Source: Salvelinus alpinus
Taxonomy: Eukaryota; Chordata; Actinopteri; Salmoniformes; Salmonidae
Direction: 5' to 3'
NCBI RefSeq assembly: GCF_045679555.1
Contig: NC_092091.1
Location: forward strand, 92,708,190-92,772,189
DNA length: 64,000 bases
Shown here: one piece after another, positions 29,511 to 40,785 of the stretch
How the letters are laid out: each line of letters begins with the position of its first letter
Numbering within the stretch: the stretch's first letter is position 1
Notes under the pieces: generated by a model
What the model saw: the letters and a program-made list of their open reading frames with translations, nothing else
Databases searched by the model: none
What the model was told of the DNA's origin: nothing
Position numbers and translations under genes: made by a program

Positions 29511-32500
29511 GACTCCACACACTGGCTTCCGATTGAACCCTTGACTTCCACTGTCCAGGGAGTGACAATGTTCAGGTAAAATAACTACTTTTAACATTTC
29601 ATTCCACCTGCTAGTGTATTTCCCCATTACCTTTGGGAATAGTCTTCTAATCCAATCTCTCCGTTTGACCATTGACCCTCCCTACCATATCTTGATGTTG
29701 CCCTCAGACACAGGACACCCAAAGGGAGTTATGAGTGCACAGTGTCTGGGCTCCGCTGGCTGTGTGAGAGAGATGTCATTCTGAAGTATCACTTCAGGAA
29801 CTGGGAACCCTACAGTCAACTTCTGAAATACATGCAGTACACACAAGGTGGTCCATTGCTGGACATCACTATGGAGTTAGGTGAACTGGAGGAAGTTCAT
29901 CTGCCACACTGTGTCTGTTTAGGTAAAACCATATAGAAATAGTATTCAGAAAGACATTTCCATGTAACTGAGTTTCACTTCCTGAATGAATGAACTATTC
30001 TGGGAGTTTGAGTTTACTGTGATCTGGTACTGCATATTCTTTGTGTTTTAGTTGGATGAATAATGCAATATTTGTCTTTCTCTCCTTTGTATTGTGTTGT
30101 TCAGGGACTAACCTTTCCCTGAGGAATGAGATGAAGATTCTTCATGTAGAGGAACATGGAGTGTCTTTAGAGGAAGTGCATGAGGTCACCAGATTCCATG
30201 CTAAGATTCTCCATCCCAAGTTCTCAGCTATCTCTGTTATACTGAACTATATCCTTTCTTGGAACGTAGATGTCCACTGTGAGCTGATGCTCTATCTGAC
30301 AGTGATGAAGGAAACACTAATTCCACGCCTATACCTGTTCCCCAGTAACCCCAGCCAAATACAGGTGAGGGACCATTATTATAGAGATGAGCTTAACTAA
30401 ACAGTGGTGCAGTTTATGTTGACACTCATTAAATGTAGATAAGTGTGTTGCTAGTTTTCTGAATAATGTTTGAACAAGACTATACATTGACTGGCTGGGT
30501 ATTTCATGCCTCGTTTCACAGGCTGTGGAACAACAGGAATCAAAGTTTCAAGGGTCTAAAAGGTCTCCCATCACAAGACCAGAGCAGTCCTTCAAACTGA
30601 ATAGTTACTTCAGACTGAACATTCCCTGTTCTACCTCCATCAATCCACCGGTACAGTTTCAGTAGACTAAGAACATGAATCTGACATTTCAGTCACAGTT
30701 CTATCCATTGCTCTCTCTCTCTCACTCTCAATTCAATTCAAATGGCTTTATTTGCATGGGAAACATGTTTACATTGCTAAAGCAGTCTCTCCATCTCCCT
30801 CCAGAGGATTCATCTCATACATAGAGACACCACACCAAGCTTTTTCAGGGCGGTTGTGAAAATGACAGGGATTGACATTGAGATGGAGTTATTCAGTGGT
30901 GATGAGAGGATAGTATGGACAGAAATAGTATCACGAGGTAGGAGCATATGTCAATCATCACTTTGTACTTTTGTACCAGATGCTATTTAGAGTGAAATAA
31001 CCTCATGTTGTTTATCTTTCAGATGAATACTATCAGAACCAAGGTAAGACCCAGATGCAGACTGTCCAAGTAGCAGTGTTTATTGTAACAGGGGCAGGCA
31101 AAGACAGGTCAAGGCAGGCGGGGGTCAGTAAACCAGAGGTGGGTTAAAGGTACAGGTCGGCAGGCAGGCTCAGGGACAGGGGCAGCCAGAGTGGTCAGGC
31201 AGGCGGGCTCAGAGTCAGGACAGGCAAGGGTCAAAACCGGGAAGACAGGAAATGAGAGACTGGGGAAAAAACAGGAGCTGAGACACAACACTGGTTGCCT
31301 CGAACAAACAAGACAAACTGTCAACAGACAAACAGAGAACACAGGAATAAGTACACAGGGGGTAATGGGGAGATGGGTGATACCTGGAGGGGGGTGGAGA
31401 CAATCACAAAGACAGGTGAAACAGATCAGGGTGTGACAGAATACGTCACTGACACCCATTCAACAAGTAAGTAAACATGAGAGTTACAATGCATTCGGAA
31501 AGTATTCAGACCCCTTGACATTTCCACATTTTCTTATGTTACAGCCTTGTTCTAAAATGGATACAATTGTTTTTTCCCCTCATCAATCTACACACAATAC
31601 CCCATAATGACAAAGCAAAAATAGGTTTAGACATTTTTGCAAATGTATTAAAAATAAAAAACGATCACATTTACATACATGAAGGGAACATTTGGACATT
31701 TGCCGAATGGTTAGTGAGAAACACCATATGGCAAATGTACGGTCCCTTACTAGATGTCCGCCAACGTTTGTAAAATTCGTGGACGGCGGTGTGCCGTGCA
31801 CGGGGGCCAGATCTTTCAGGAAGTCATCGAATGAAGTCTCTCGGACATTCGGTTTCCGTTTGATAAAATTTTCAAATTTTGGTCGTTTTTTTCGCTGTCC
31901 CGGTATATCCCACCAGAGGGTGAATGGAATCATATTGCAAATGTACTAAACATCACCAATCATGACATGGCCTTTTCTCCTAAACGGAAAATATTTTGAA
32001 GACGAAACTTGGTGAGCATAGGTTTGGCATAATGGGCAGTTGGCCCCGAACAAGATGGCATCGAGGCCTCAACGCTTCTTGAGTTATGGCCATTTTTCTG
32101 GGATTAAAGGTCAAAAATTAAAATAGAGCGCTAATTTGACCGCTTTACGTCAAAGTACATAAACCTACGGTGTCAGGAAAAAAAGAACCAGCCATTTATC
32201 TATCGTAATTTAAGAGAAATCGTACATTGTACAATTGGTGATGTTCACAAAAATGAGTTATTTTCCCAAAAAAGTTACAGATCCAGTTGCAGCGTGTTCA
32301 GACGAACATTTTTTAAGTGGGTTTTGGAGCTCTGCGAGAATTCTGTGATTTTCTGTGATTGTCTGAAATAACACACACTCATTTAACCCTCTGTAAATAA
32401 ACCTTAACATAAAGACTTAAAACTCAGGATTCTATAAAAGCCTACCATAAGGAGGATATGTCTTTACTTTTAGCTTCCTGTGCCAACCGGGAAGTGCCAT

Positions 32501-35500
32501 AATTGGTGTCAAATGTGCTGTTTAGAAGGGTTAAAAAAGTAAAATCTTTCCAAAACTTCATATGTGTGATTAGGCAACCCTCATGAACTCTAAATCAGTC
32601 ATTCATCCCATCAGATTTCCAAGAAAAACTCACACACCCACACAGAAAGGATGGAGTGACACACTGTGGGGCTTAGAGACAGACAGTGCCTGCAATTGTA
32701 ACTTTTGTTCGAACTATTAAAGAACCGTTAGACTTAGAGCTCTGAAACTTTAGAAACCTGTTATAGAGCTCAGGTCGATAGTGTACGGTGAGTTATGTTG
32801 CTCTAGAAGGTTCTCAGACCGAGAAACAGCCTCGTACATTTGCAATAACTTCAATTAATATGGACCATTACGAAAATGACGACATTTATAAAAGTCCCAG
32901 AGTTGCAAGACTAGGTGCATTGCCCATAGAGACGGACCCCAACGTTTTTGTCCGATAGCTCATTCAAGGACCCCATAGGAAGGCATGGAAAAAATTGGTG
33001 CTGAAAATCCACCTAAGGTCTTGCTTGGGCACCAAATAACCTATCGAGCCGAAACTTGGGATTAAAGGTCGCCTCACATAGGCCTACACATAATGTCAGA
33101 ACTGGACCCGCAGCTGGAACGTAACAATGTGTTATATGTTTTTATTATGGTTTAAATAGAAGGCTCTGTGAATTTTGGGCCTGCTCTGAAATATGTGATA
33201 ATTGGTTTCTAAATGAGTTGGAAAAAGTGGGTGTGGTGTCAGTTTGTATCAGTTTGGTGGCTGAAAATATCTAATTGACTGATGGACACTGACTTGCTAG
33301 TTGACTTTTGTACATTTTGCAATATGTTTAAACAGTGAGGTACCATCACTAAAATTACATTCTGAAATCAACACCAACGAGCGATGGAGAGGAACCAGAA
33401 TCACTGCCCGGCCATCCCGAGTTCATTGCCCAGTCAATTTCACATTGCTGCAGGAGTTTTGAGCATGTCAAATTCGTGATGGTATATGCCCATTGAAACA
33501 TATTGCAAATGCACAGTACATTTGCAATATGATTCAACAGTGAAAAAGCATCACCAAATGGACATGATGAAATCAATACAACGAGTGATGGAGAGGAACC
33601 ACTATCACTGCCCGGCCATCCCGAGTTCTTCAGGCCAGTCAATTTAGCATTTCTGCAGGAGTTTTGAGCATATCAAATTCGTGATGGTAAATGCCCATTG
33701 AAACATATTGCAAATGCACAGTACATTTGCAATATGATTCAACAGTGAAAAAACATCACCAAATGGACATGTTGAAATCAACACAACGAGCGATTGAGAG
33801 GAACCACTATCACTGCCCGGCCATCCCGAGTTCATCAGGCCAGTCAATTTTGCATTTCTGCAGTATTTTAGGCTAAGTTTCATGTTTTGGGTTACAAGGC
33901 ATGATTTTCAATACAGTTTTAAATGCTTTTAGGGGGCATCCAGACTTCCATGCCCGCTATGGGAGCACTATACTATGGCCCAAAGTCAATGGGGGCCAGC
34001 CTGAGTGATTTATGGAGGTTTTAAAAATGGATGTCTGTACATTTGCAATATGATTCAACAGTGAAAAAACATCTCCAAATGGACATGATGAAATCAACAC
34101 AACGAGCGATGGAGTGGAACCACTATCACTGCCCGGCCATCCCGAGTTCATCGGGTCATTCACTTTTGCATTTCTGCAGTATTTTTGAGCATGTTAAATT
34201 CGTGATGGTAAATGCCCATTGAAACATATTGCAAATGGACAGCCGTGCACCTGGTGATTACAATTTCTTTAGTTGGGAGCAAGAAGTCAATGGTTGGGTA
34301 GGGAGCACCCCCCACCCGTGCCCATCCAATAGGGGGTGCCCCTTGTCATTTTGGATGTTTAAAAAAATATATAAATATATTTTCGACTTTTGACTTCCTA
34401 TGAAATCATATTGCAAATGTACAAAACATGTGCCTTATGGACCAGTAAAAAAAGAATAATAATGATGATAATAAAATTTGACAAAAGTATGTTCATACAG
34501 TTCTTATACATGTGTAATTGACATAAAAATCAAAAGAATTTCGAGAAACGTTCCAGAAAGCACTTTTTTAATGGGGTCTTGACTTGTGTTACATTTGCAA
34601 TATGAAGAATTACGGTAAAGCGCACTCGCCATCTATTGGATTTTTGCAGTGTAACACTTGGCATTTGCCATATGGCATTTGCAATCAGTTTTGAATGAAA
34701 CGACGCCGAATTGAGTGGTATTGTACATCGTGTATATGTTTCGTACGGTGCCAATAACTTCCCATTCATTTTTGTCCATTTCAGGGGGGTGTTTCCTTAC
34801 ATAAGTATTCCGACCCTTTACTCAGTACTTTGTTGAAGCACCTTTGGCAGCGATTACAGCCTAGAAAATTCTTGGGTATGACGCTACAAGCTTGGCACAC
34901 CTGTATTTGGGAAGTGTTTTTCCATTCTTCTCTGCAGATCCGTTCAAGCTCTGTCAGGTTGGATGGGGAGCATTTCTGCACAGCTATTTTAAGGTCTCTC
35001 CAGAGATGTTGGATTGGGTTCAAGTCCGGGCCCTGGCTGGGCCTCTTATGGACATTCAGAGACTTGTCCCGAAGCCACTCCTGCGTTGTCTTGTCTGTGT
35101 GCTTTGGGTTGTTGTCCTGCTGGAAGGTGAACCTTCGCCCCAGTCTGAGGTCCTGAGCACTCTGGAGCAGGATTTCATCAAGGATCTCTTTGAACGTTCA
35201 TCTTTCCCTCAATCCTGACTAGTCTCCCAGTCCCTGCTGCTGAAAAACATCCCCACAGCATGACGCTGCCACCACCATGCTTCACTGTAGGGATGGTGCC
35301 AGGTTTCTTCCAGACGTGACACTTGGCAGTCAGGCCAAAGAGTTCAATCTTGGTTTCATCAGACCAGAGAATCTTGTTTCTCATGATATGAGAGTCTTTA
35401 GGTGCCTTTTGGCAAACTCCAAGCAGGCTGTCATCTGCCGTTTACTGAGGAGTGGCTTCAGTCTGCCCACTCTACTATAAAGGCCTGATTGGTGGAGTCC

Positions 35501-38201
35501 TGCTGAGATGGCTGTCCTTTTGGAAGGTTCCCCCATCTCCACAGAGGAACTCTGGAGCTCTGTCAGAGTGACCATCAGGTTCTTGGTCACATCCCCGACC
35601 AAGGCTCTTCTCCCCCAATTGCTCAGTTCGGCCGGGGTCGGCCAGCTCTAAGAAGAGTCTTGGTGGTTCCAAACTCCTTCCATTTAAGAATGATGGAGGC
35701 CACTGTGTTCTTAGGGACCTTCAATGCTGCAGACATTTTTTTATACCCTTCCCCAGATCTGTGCCTCAACACAATCCTATATCAGACCTCTATGGACAAT
35801 TCCTGAGACCTCATGGCTTGGTTTTTTCTCTGACATGCACTGTCAACTGTGGGACCTTATATAGACAGGTGTGTGCCTTTCCAAATCATGTCCAATCAAT
35901 TGAATTTACCACAGGTGGACTCCAATCAAGTTGTAGAAACATTTTAAGGATGATTAATGGAAACAGGATGCAACTGAGCTAAATTTCGAGTCTCATAGCA
36001 AACGGTCTGAATACTTATGTAAATAAGGAATTTCTGTTTCTTATTTTTTATACATTTGCAAAAAATGTCTACACCTGTTTTCGCTTTGTCATTATGGGGT
36101 ATTGTGATGTCGTTATGGGGTATTGTGATGTCATTATGGGGTATGTTGATGTCGTTATGGGGCATTGTTTGTTGATGTTTTTATTTACTAGGCAAGTCAG
36201 TTAACTTTTCTGCGCTAAGGATACCGAATACGGGTTCACTTTCCTAAACAACCGCTGAATTGCAGGGAGCCAAATTCAAAAATATTTATAAAAATATTTA
36301 TAATCATGCAATCATAAGTGAAATATACCAAAACACAGCTTAGCTTGTTGTTAATCCACCTATCGTGTCAGATTTTGAAAATATATTTTACAGCAAAAGA
36401 AATCCAAGCTTTTCTGAGTGTAGCTTTCAATGCTATAACAGCTTAGCCTTATATTAGCTTGGTTAGCTTGGTCACGAAAGTTAGAAAAGCAATAAAATGA
36501 ATCGCTTACCTTTGATAATCTTCGGGTGTTTCCACTCACGAGACTCCCAGTTACACAACAAATGTTATTTTTGTTCGATAAATATTACTTTTATCACAAA
36601 AAAACGCCATTTGGGTTGCGCATTATTTTGAGAAAACAAAAGCCGTGTTCCGTTCGACAAATCCCCAAAAGTATCCGAAATGGCCGTAGAAACATTTCAA
36701 ATGTTTTTTATAATCAAAATTCAGGTTGTCTTTAACAAACATAATCGATAATATTTCAACCGGAGCATAACCTATTCATTACGAGAGAAAAGGAAAATGG
36801 TGAGCTCCTCCCGCGCGCGCAGGAAATATTCAGAGGACACCTGACCTCTTTTGAAACATCTCGCTCATTTGTCAAAATAAAAGCCTGAAACTATGTCTAA
36901 AGCCTGGTCACAGCCTGAGGAAGCCATTGGAAAAAGAATCTGGTTGATACCCCTTTAAAAAAAAAAAACATCCCTGGTCTTTGTGTATAGTTTAATCCCA
37001 CTATATAACACAACAGAGAAATCCAAGGGGTATGAACACTTTTGCAAGGCTCTGTATGTTATGTAGAATAGACAATCGTGTCAGCCAGGGTAGGCGTCAA
37101 TTCCAAATAAGTCAGTCAATTCAGGAAGTAAACTGAAATTCCAATTCAATAACTGGAAAAGGGCATCTATTTTCAATGACTAGTGGGAAGGAAAAAATGT
37201 GTTTAAATTGACTGACTTGAATATGAATTGACTACAACCCTGGAGTCAGCTCTATACAAGAAATGACTATCAGAGGAATGATAACTAGAGAGACTGTTAG
37301 ATGTAGAAACAGCTGCTGTTCACCCTAAAGACATATTCATTTAATTCACCTCCCTTCAGCATTAACACTCCCTGGGATTCCTGCTGAGGAGTTTCTGAAG
37401 AAACACAGGGCTAAACTCATTCAGGGAGTCAAAAATCCAATGCCGATAGCAGATGTTCTGCGGTCAAAGGACATGATTGGTGATGAAGAGTACTCCAGAA
37501 TAACAGCTGAAACAACTGAACAGGAGCGAATGAGAGAACTACTGAATGCAGTTCTCCCTAAAGGACCAGAAGTGATGGGAGCTTGTCTCAAAGCTCTCAG
37601 TGAACATGAACACCATCTTGTTAAGTACTTGAGTGAATCTAGGTAAGACCGTTTTCTTTTCTCCCTCCCTTGAATATGTGGAATGATTAAATATAGGTCA
37701 AATAAAAACATAGCTACCCAGATCAGAGAAAGTCTTTTTCAGAATGGAAGCATGTTTTTGTGTTGCTGCCTGTGATAAATGTATCTTATTATAGTTCTAT
37801 CATAGGACCATCATCACATCATTATCTCAGGTGTATCATAGGAACCATCATCACATCGTTATCTCAGGTGTATCATAGGACCATCATCACATCATTATCT
37901 CAGGTGTATCATAGGAGCATCATCACATCCTTATCTCAAGTGTATCATAGGACCATCATCACATCCTTATCTCAGGTGTATCATAGGACCATCATCACAT
38001 CATTATCTCAGGTGTATCATAGGACCATCATCACATCATTATCTCTGGTGTATCATAGGACCATCATCACATCATTATCTCAGGTGTATCATAGGACCAT
38101 CATCACATCCTTATCTCAGGTGTATCTCACTCCTCATTCTTCTCCATACTTTCTGATCTCTCTCTTCCCTTCTCCTCCATCATCTGTCTTGTAGCACCTA
38201 A
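29511..38201 (+). CDS. nlrp1-like: FIIND (ZU5-UPA) and CARD coding part, NLRP1-like
   Basis: Eight exons with fitting phase: 29511-29575, 29708-29922, 30105-30364, 30522-30650, 30805-30937, 31023-31043, 37360-37642 and 38195-38201; about 370 codons. ZU5 starts DSTHWLPIEPLTSTVQGVTM and contains GGPLLDI and EEVHLPH. UPA starts near SLRNEMKILHVEEHG. The autoproteolysis site HPKF|S is at 30212-30226 and a His lies exactly 27 residues before the Ser (nt 30143), the spacing known in human NLRP1 and CARD8. C-terminal CARD (EEFLKKHRAKLIQGV ... HHLVKYLSES). In known members cleavage leaves a non-covalent pair, and loss of the N-terminal part frees UPA-CARD to form an inflammasome in the cytosol. Here the upstream link to NACHT-LRR is uncertain. 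The penultimate intron is 6.3 kb, inflated by transposons. Confidence 0.8.
29708..29922 (+). CDS. ZU5 core exon
   Basis: 215 nt after TTGCCCTCAG. Encodes HRTPKGSYECTVSGLRW ... GGPLLDITMELGELEE, the most conserved stretch of the FIIND ZU5 subdomain. In EVHLPHCVCL a Cys follows the His where other members I know carry an aromatic residue. Donor TTAG|GTAAAA. Confidence 0.88.
30105..30364 (+). CDS. FIIND exon with autocleavage site
   Basis: 260 nt, phase G|GG. Contains ILHVEEHG (candidate catalytic His at nt 30143-30145) and HPKFSAISV, with the scissile Phe-Ser pair at 30221-30226. After the Ser the UPA strand SWNVDVHCELMLYL follows. Ser and His are present, so cleavage competence is plausible; the supporting acidic residue cannot be placed with certainty. 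Confidence 0.85.
30522..31043 (+). CDS. UPA exons and linker
   Basis: Exons 30522-30650 (AVEQQESKFQGSKRSP...), 30805-30937 (RIHLIHRDTTPSFFRAVV... VWTEIVSR) and 31023-31043 (DEYYQNQ). They complete the UPA subdomain and lead to the CARD. Phases 0, 0, 1, 1 agree. The intron at 30651-30804 holds a CT-rich tract and a short interspersed fragment (GGCTTTATTTGCATGGGAAA at about 30744). Confidence 0.8.
31044..31445. repeat. Interspersed repeat in FIIND-CARD intron
   Basis: AGGCAGG/CAGGGACAGG-rich block (31085-31260), ending CAGGTGAAACAGATCAGGGTGTGAC. Its composition and end resemble a common fish interspersed repeat, but I cannot name it. Open frames across it are compositional. Confidence 0.4.
31678..34796. 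mobile_element. Unclassified 3.1-kb insertion with TTACATA duplication
   Basis: TTACATA stands at 31671-31677 and again at 34797-34803, so 3119 bp were inserted into the Tc1 copy with a 7-bp target duplication. No open frame worth calling. At 33.35-34.25 kb about 205-bp units are repeated (CACTGCCCGGCCATCCCGAG at 33402, 33606, 33811 and 34127). The motif GCAAATGTAC or its reverse GTACATTTGC, with close variants, recurs about a dozen times along the element. Ends (CATGAAGGGAAC / GGGGGGTGTTTCC) show no clear TIR. Confidence 0.7.
34803..35690 (-). pseudogene. Broken Tc1-like transposase
   Basis: Minus-strand fragments in different frames: 35602-35381 (helix-turn-helix end, RVGRLKPLLSKRQMTACLEF), 35384-35178 (catalytic part, ILWSDETKIELFG and HGGGSVMLWGCFS), and 35023-34781 (NPIQHLWRDLK and C-terminus). 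Two or more frameshifts separate them, so no full transposase can be made. Confidence 0.85.
36201..36958. mobile_element. TTAA-bounded element T4 inside a SINE tail
   Basis: Sits after TTTACTAGGCAAGTCAG, the end of a common salmonid SINE tail (about 36176-36200), at its TTAA (36201-36204). The right border is probably TTAA at 36955-36958. Interior motifs (TTAATCCACCTATCGTGTCAG, CTTACCTTTGATAATCTTCG) resemble T11 at 62.15-63.17 kb (TTAATCCAGCCACCGTGTCAG, CTTACCTTTGAAGATCTTC). Non-coding; the right end may be truncated. Confidence 0.6.
37015..37060. mobile_element. Tc1-like terminus fragment
   Basis: AATCCAAGGGGTATGAACAC followed by TTTTGCAAGGCTCTGTA resembles a Tc1-type terminal repeat of a second subfamily. 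Followed at 37085-37250 by a diverged relative of the hairpin element at 11.9 kb (AATTGACTGACTTGAATATG). Confidence 0.5.
37360..37642 (+). CDS. CARD exon
   Basis: Acceptor CTCCCTTCAG at 37359. Phase fits the preceding 21-nt exon (G|CA, Ala). About 93 codons with a death-fold pattern: AEEFLKKHRAKLIQGVKN, DEEYSRITAETTEQERM, RELLNAVLPKGPEVMGAC and LKALSEHEHHLVKYL. CARDs recruit ASC or caspases through homotypic contacts. The sequence reads S-R-stop (TAA 37644-37646) if unspliced, or S-T-stop after splicing AG|GTAAGA to 38195; both give the same CARD. Confidence 0.9.
37795..38132. repeat. 36-bp intronic tandem repeat, about 9 copies
   Basis: Units CATAGGACCATCATCACATC + ATTATCTCAGGTGTAT. It lies between the CARD exon and the last (mostly untranslated) exon; open on the plus strand by periodicity only. 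Unrelated in sequence to the 36-bp array at the window start. Confidence 0.93.
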
Positions 38202-38307
38202 TCTGAAGATGCTGAGGCCTGTCTCCTAGTCTGTGGACAAAGACACTTCTCCACCTAATCTGAAGATGCTGAGGCCTGTCTCCTAGTCTGTGGACAAAGA
38301 CACTTAA
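38195..38307 (+). other. Probable last exon / 3' UTR with 57-bp duplication
   Basis: Acceptor TGTCTTGTAG at 38194, then C ACC TAA gives the stop of the spliced frame. CACCTAATCTGAAGATGCTG and the following about 37 bp are repeated once in tandem. The 3' UTR is cut at TTAA (38304-38307) by element T5, so the native polyadenylation signal is not visible. Confidence 0.6.
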
Positions 38308-40130
38308 CTTCTTGCAACTATAGGGGGTGCTGTTCCGCATTAGCATATTTGTGTCTCCAAATTAAACTGCCTCGTGCTAAATTCTTGATCGTACAATATG
38401 CATATTATTGTTATTATTGGATAGAAAACACCTTCTAGTTTCTATAGAAGTTGGAATTTTGTCTCTGAGTGGTACAGAACAATTTCTACAGCACTTTTCA
38501 TGACAGGGTTCAGATTTCAGAAATTTTTACCCCTGATCTGGGGTCTGTTTTTAAGGCGACAGTGAATGCTATGAAGAAACCGACACTGCCTACGTCTTCC
38601 TCTGGGTGTCTGTACGTCATCGCGTTTTGAATGAAATCGATGGGACATTCACAGCCATTATAAAACCACAAAATGTTTAGGGACCGCCCTTTCTCGTCGT
38701 GCGCCTGAAGCGTGAAGGCCATCGGACTTGCCTCGTTCCAAATCGTTTTCTAACCAGCAATATTTCTCCGGTCATGTTTTCAGTCGTTATAGTTGTTAAA
38801 AACATCATAATGTAGTTAATTTGAACCGTTTTATAGCAATTTATATCCGTTTAGTGCGATTTTGAGGAATTTCTTTGTTGTGCACTCTGAAAGTTTGGAC
38901 ACGTTTTGGGGTCCCGTTCGATCGTTAGTGGATATTTCGAAGGACAGAGGACATCTATCGACCAAAAGACGTTTATAACATAGAAAGGATACATTGCCCA
39001 AGAATCTGATGGAAGAACAGCTCAAAGTAAGCAATATTTAATATGATAAATCGTGTTTCTGTCGAAATATTTTAAACGCATATTTCGCCATTTTGTTTGG
39101 TATAGCTTCACTTGGCGAACCCTGTATTGAAAAGTAAGGATAATTTTAAAAATGTAAATCAGCGGTTGCATTAAGAACTAATTTGTCTTTCGATTGCTGT
39201 CAACCCTGTATTTTTTAGTCAAGTATATGATTAGCTTTCAATTAAACTAGATCACTCTGATAGATGACGTCAGACATATTGAGGCTTGATTTCCTAGTAT
39301 TTTTATTGTGTAACCACGGTTTTGTATGGCTAAATATGCACCTTTTCGAACAAACTGTATATGTATATTGTAAAATGATGTTACAGGAGTGTCATCGGAA
39401 GAATTCTGAGAAGGTTAGTGAAAAAATTAATATATTTTGGCGGTGATTACGTTATAGCGCTCTTTGGCTGGAATCGATGCTCTGGTAACGTTTGCACATG
39501 TGGTATGCTAACTTATCGATTTATTGTGTTTTCGCTGAAAAACGCTTAGAAAATCTGAAATATGGTCTGAAATCACAAGAACTGGGTCTTTCCATTGCTA
39601 TGCTTTGTCTATTTTTATGAAATGTTTTATGATGAGTAAATTGGTCATACACGTTGCTCTATCTAGTAATTCTAGTCGATTTGTGATGGTGGGTGCAATT
39701 GTAAACTGTGATTTCTACCTGAAATATGCACTTTTTTCTAACAAAAACTATCCTATACCATGAATATGTTATCAGACTGTCATCTGAAGAGGTTTTTTCT
39801 TGGTTAGTGGATATCAATATCTTAGTTGAGCCGAATTGGTGATAGCACCTGAAGGAGTAAGAAACTGATGGAGTTAGAATAGTGGTGTATTTTGCTAACG
39901 TGTTTAGCTAATAGATTTACATATTTTGTCTTCCCTGTAAAACATTTTAAAAATCTGAAATGGTGGCTTTATTCACAAGATCTGTATCTTTCATCTGGTG
40001 TCTTGGACTTGTGATTTAATGATATTTAGATGCTACTATCTACTTGTGAAGCTATGCTAGCTATGCTAATCAGTGTGTGGGGGGATGGGGGGTGCTCCCG
40101 GACCCGGGGTAGAGGCTCGTTAGAGGTTAA
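38304..40130 (+). mobile_element. TTAA-flanked non-coding element T5
   Basis: TTAA at 38304-38307 and 40127-40130; left end CTTCTTGCAAC, landmark CGTACAATATGCATATT at about 38390. Near the right end a G-rich run (GGGGGGATGGGGGG) precedes TCCCGGACCCGGGG. Plus orientation, no coding capacity. Confidence 0.78.
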
Positions 40131-40384
40131 ATTATTGTTAGGGAAATTATGTTTGCTTTTCTTTTAACAAATGTCTGTATTTTATTCATGTGCTGTTCTA
40201 TAAACCAATTTGTGTGTTCATCAAGTGTCTGACTGTACAAATCCTCACTATCAGTAGCTGTAATTTGGCAGCAAGCCCAGATGATGTTTTGAGAACGAGA
40301 TATCTCAGTTTCAAGGTCTCATCTTAGAGAGAAGAAGACTGGTGAGGTGTTGGTCTGTCAAATGCTATGAACCAGTATTGCGGT
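40131..40384. other. No recognisable feature
   Basis: About 250 bp of unclassified non-coding sequence between T5 and the LINE 5' fragment. Confidence 0.4.
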
Positions 40385-40785
40385 TAGCTAGTTGCGAGGA
40401 TCCAGATGAAAATGTTCAGAGTTTGCGGTAGGAATCCGGGGATATGGAGAGAAAAATAGGTACTTTATGCTCTGGTTTGAGTCACGTTGTACGAACTGGC
40501 GAGAGCTTTCCGAGCTAAAGGTTAGCTGATGACCGCTAGCAGTGGTTTGCTGACTGATAGCTGGTAGCTGGCTAACTTCAGTTGAGGGATTCCAGATCCG
40601 AAGTAAGTATAAATACTTTAGAGAAAAAAAACTGATCCACGCCACATTGGGTGAGGCTGGTTGCAGGAGAGTATTTAGAAGTTGAGGTTTAAGAAAATAT
40701 TTTTAAAAGAATTTGAATAAAAATATATATAGAAGGGACACGACAGGACAAAGACGTCTGACTGCTACGCCATCTTGGATTTATG
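40385..40785 (-). mobile_element. L1-like LINE 5' UTR fragment with YY1-type start
   Basis: Read on the minus strand it begins CCAAGATGGCGTAGCAGTCA (40777 down), a YY1-like AAGATGGC box at the very 5' end as in vertebrate L1 elements. It continues GACGTCTTTGTCCTGTCGTG and a G-rich leader. No ORF1 follows, so only the leader was retained. Family assignment rests on position and resemblance only. Confidence 0.55.

Larger units (their letters stand above)
31484..36180 (-). mobile_element. Tc1-like transposon, split by a 3.1-kb insertion
   Basis: The end at 31486-31560 (GGAAAGTATTCAGACCCCTT, inverse of 9240-9280) and 31600-31677 continue, after the insertion 31678-34796, with AAGTATTCCGACCCTTTACT at about 34803 and the transposase in reverse. 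The two parts together give about 1.57 kb, the size of a full fish Tc1 element. The other terminus is degraded at 36080-36180, where GTCATTATGGGGTATTGTGA is repeated about four times. Confidence 0.85.

Noticed and set aside
35277-35982. Plus-strand small frames
   Set aside because: Antisense to the broken Tc1 transposase.
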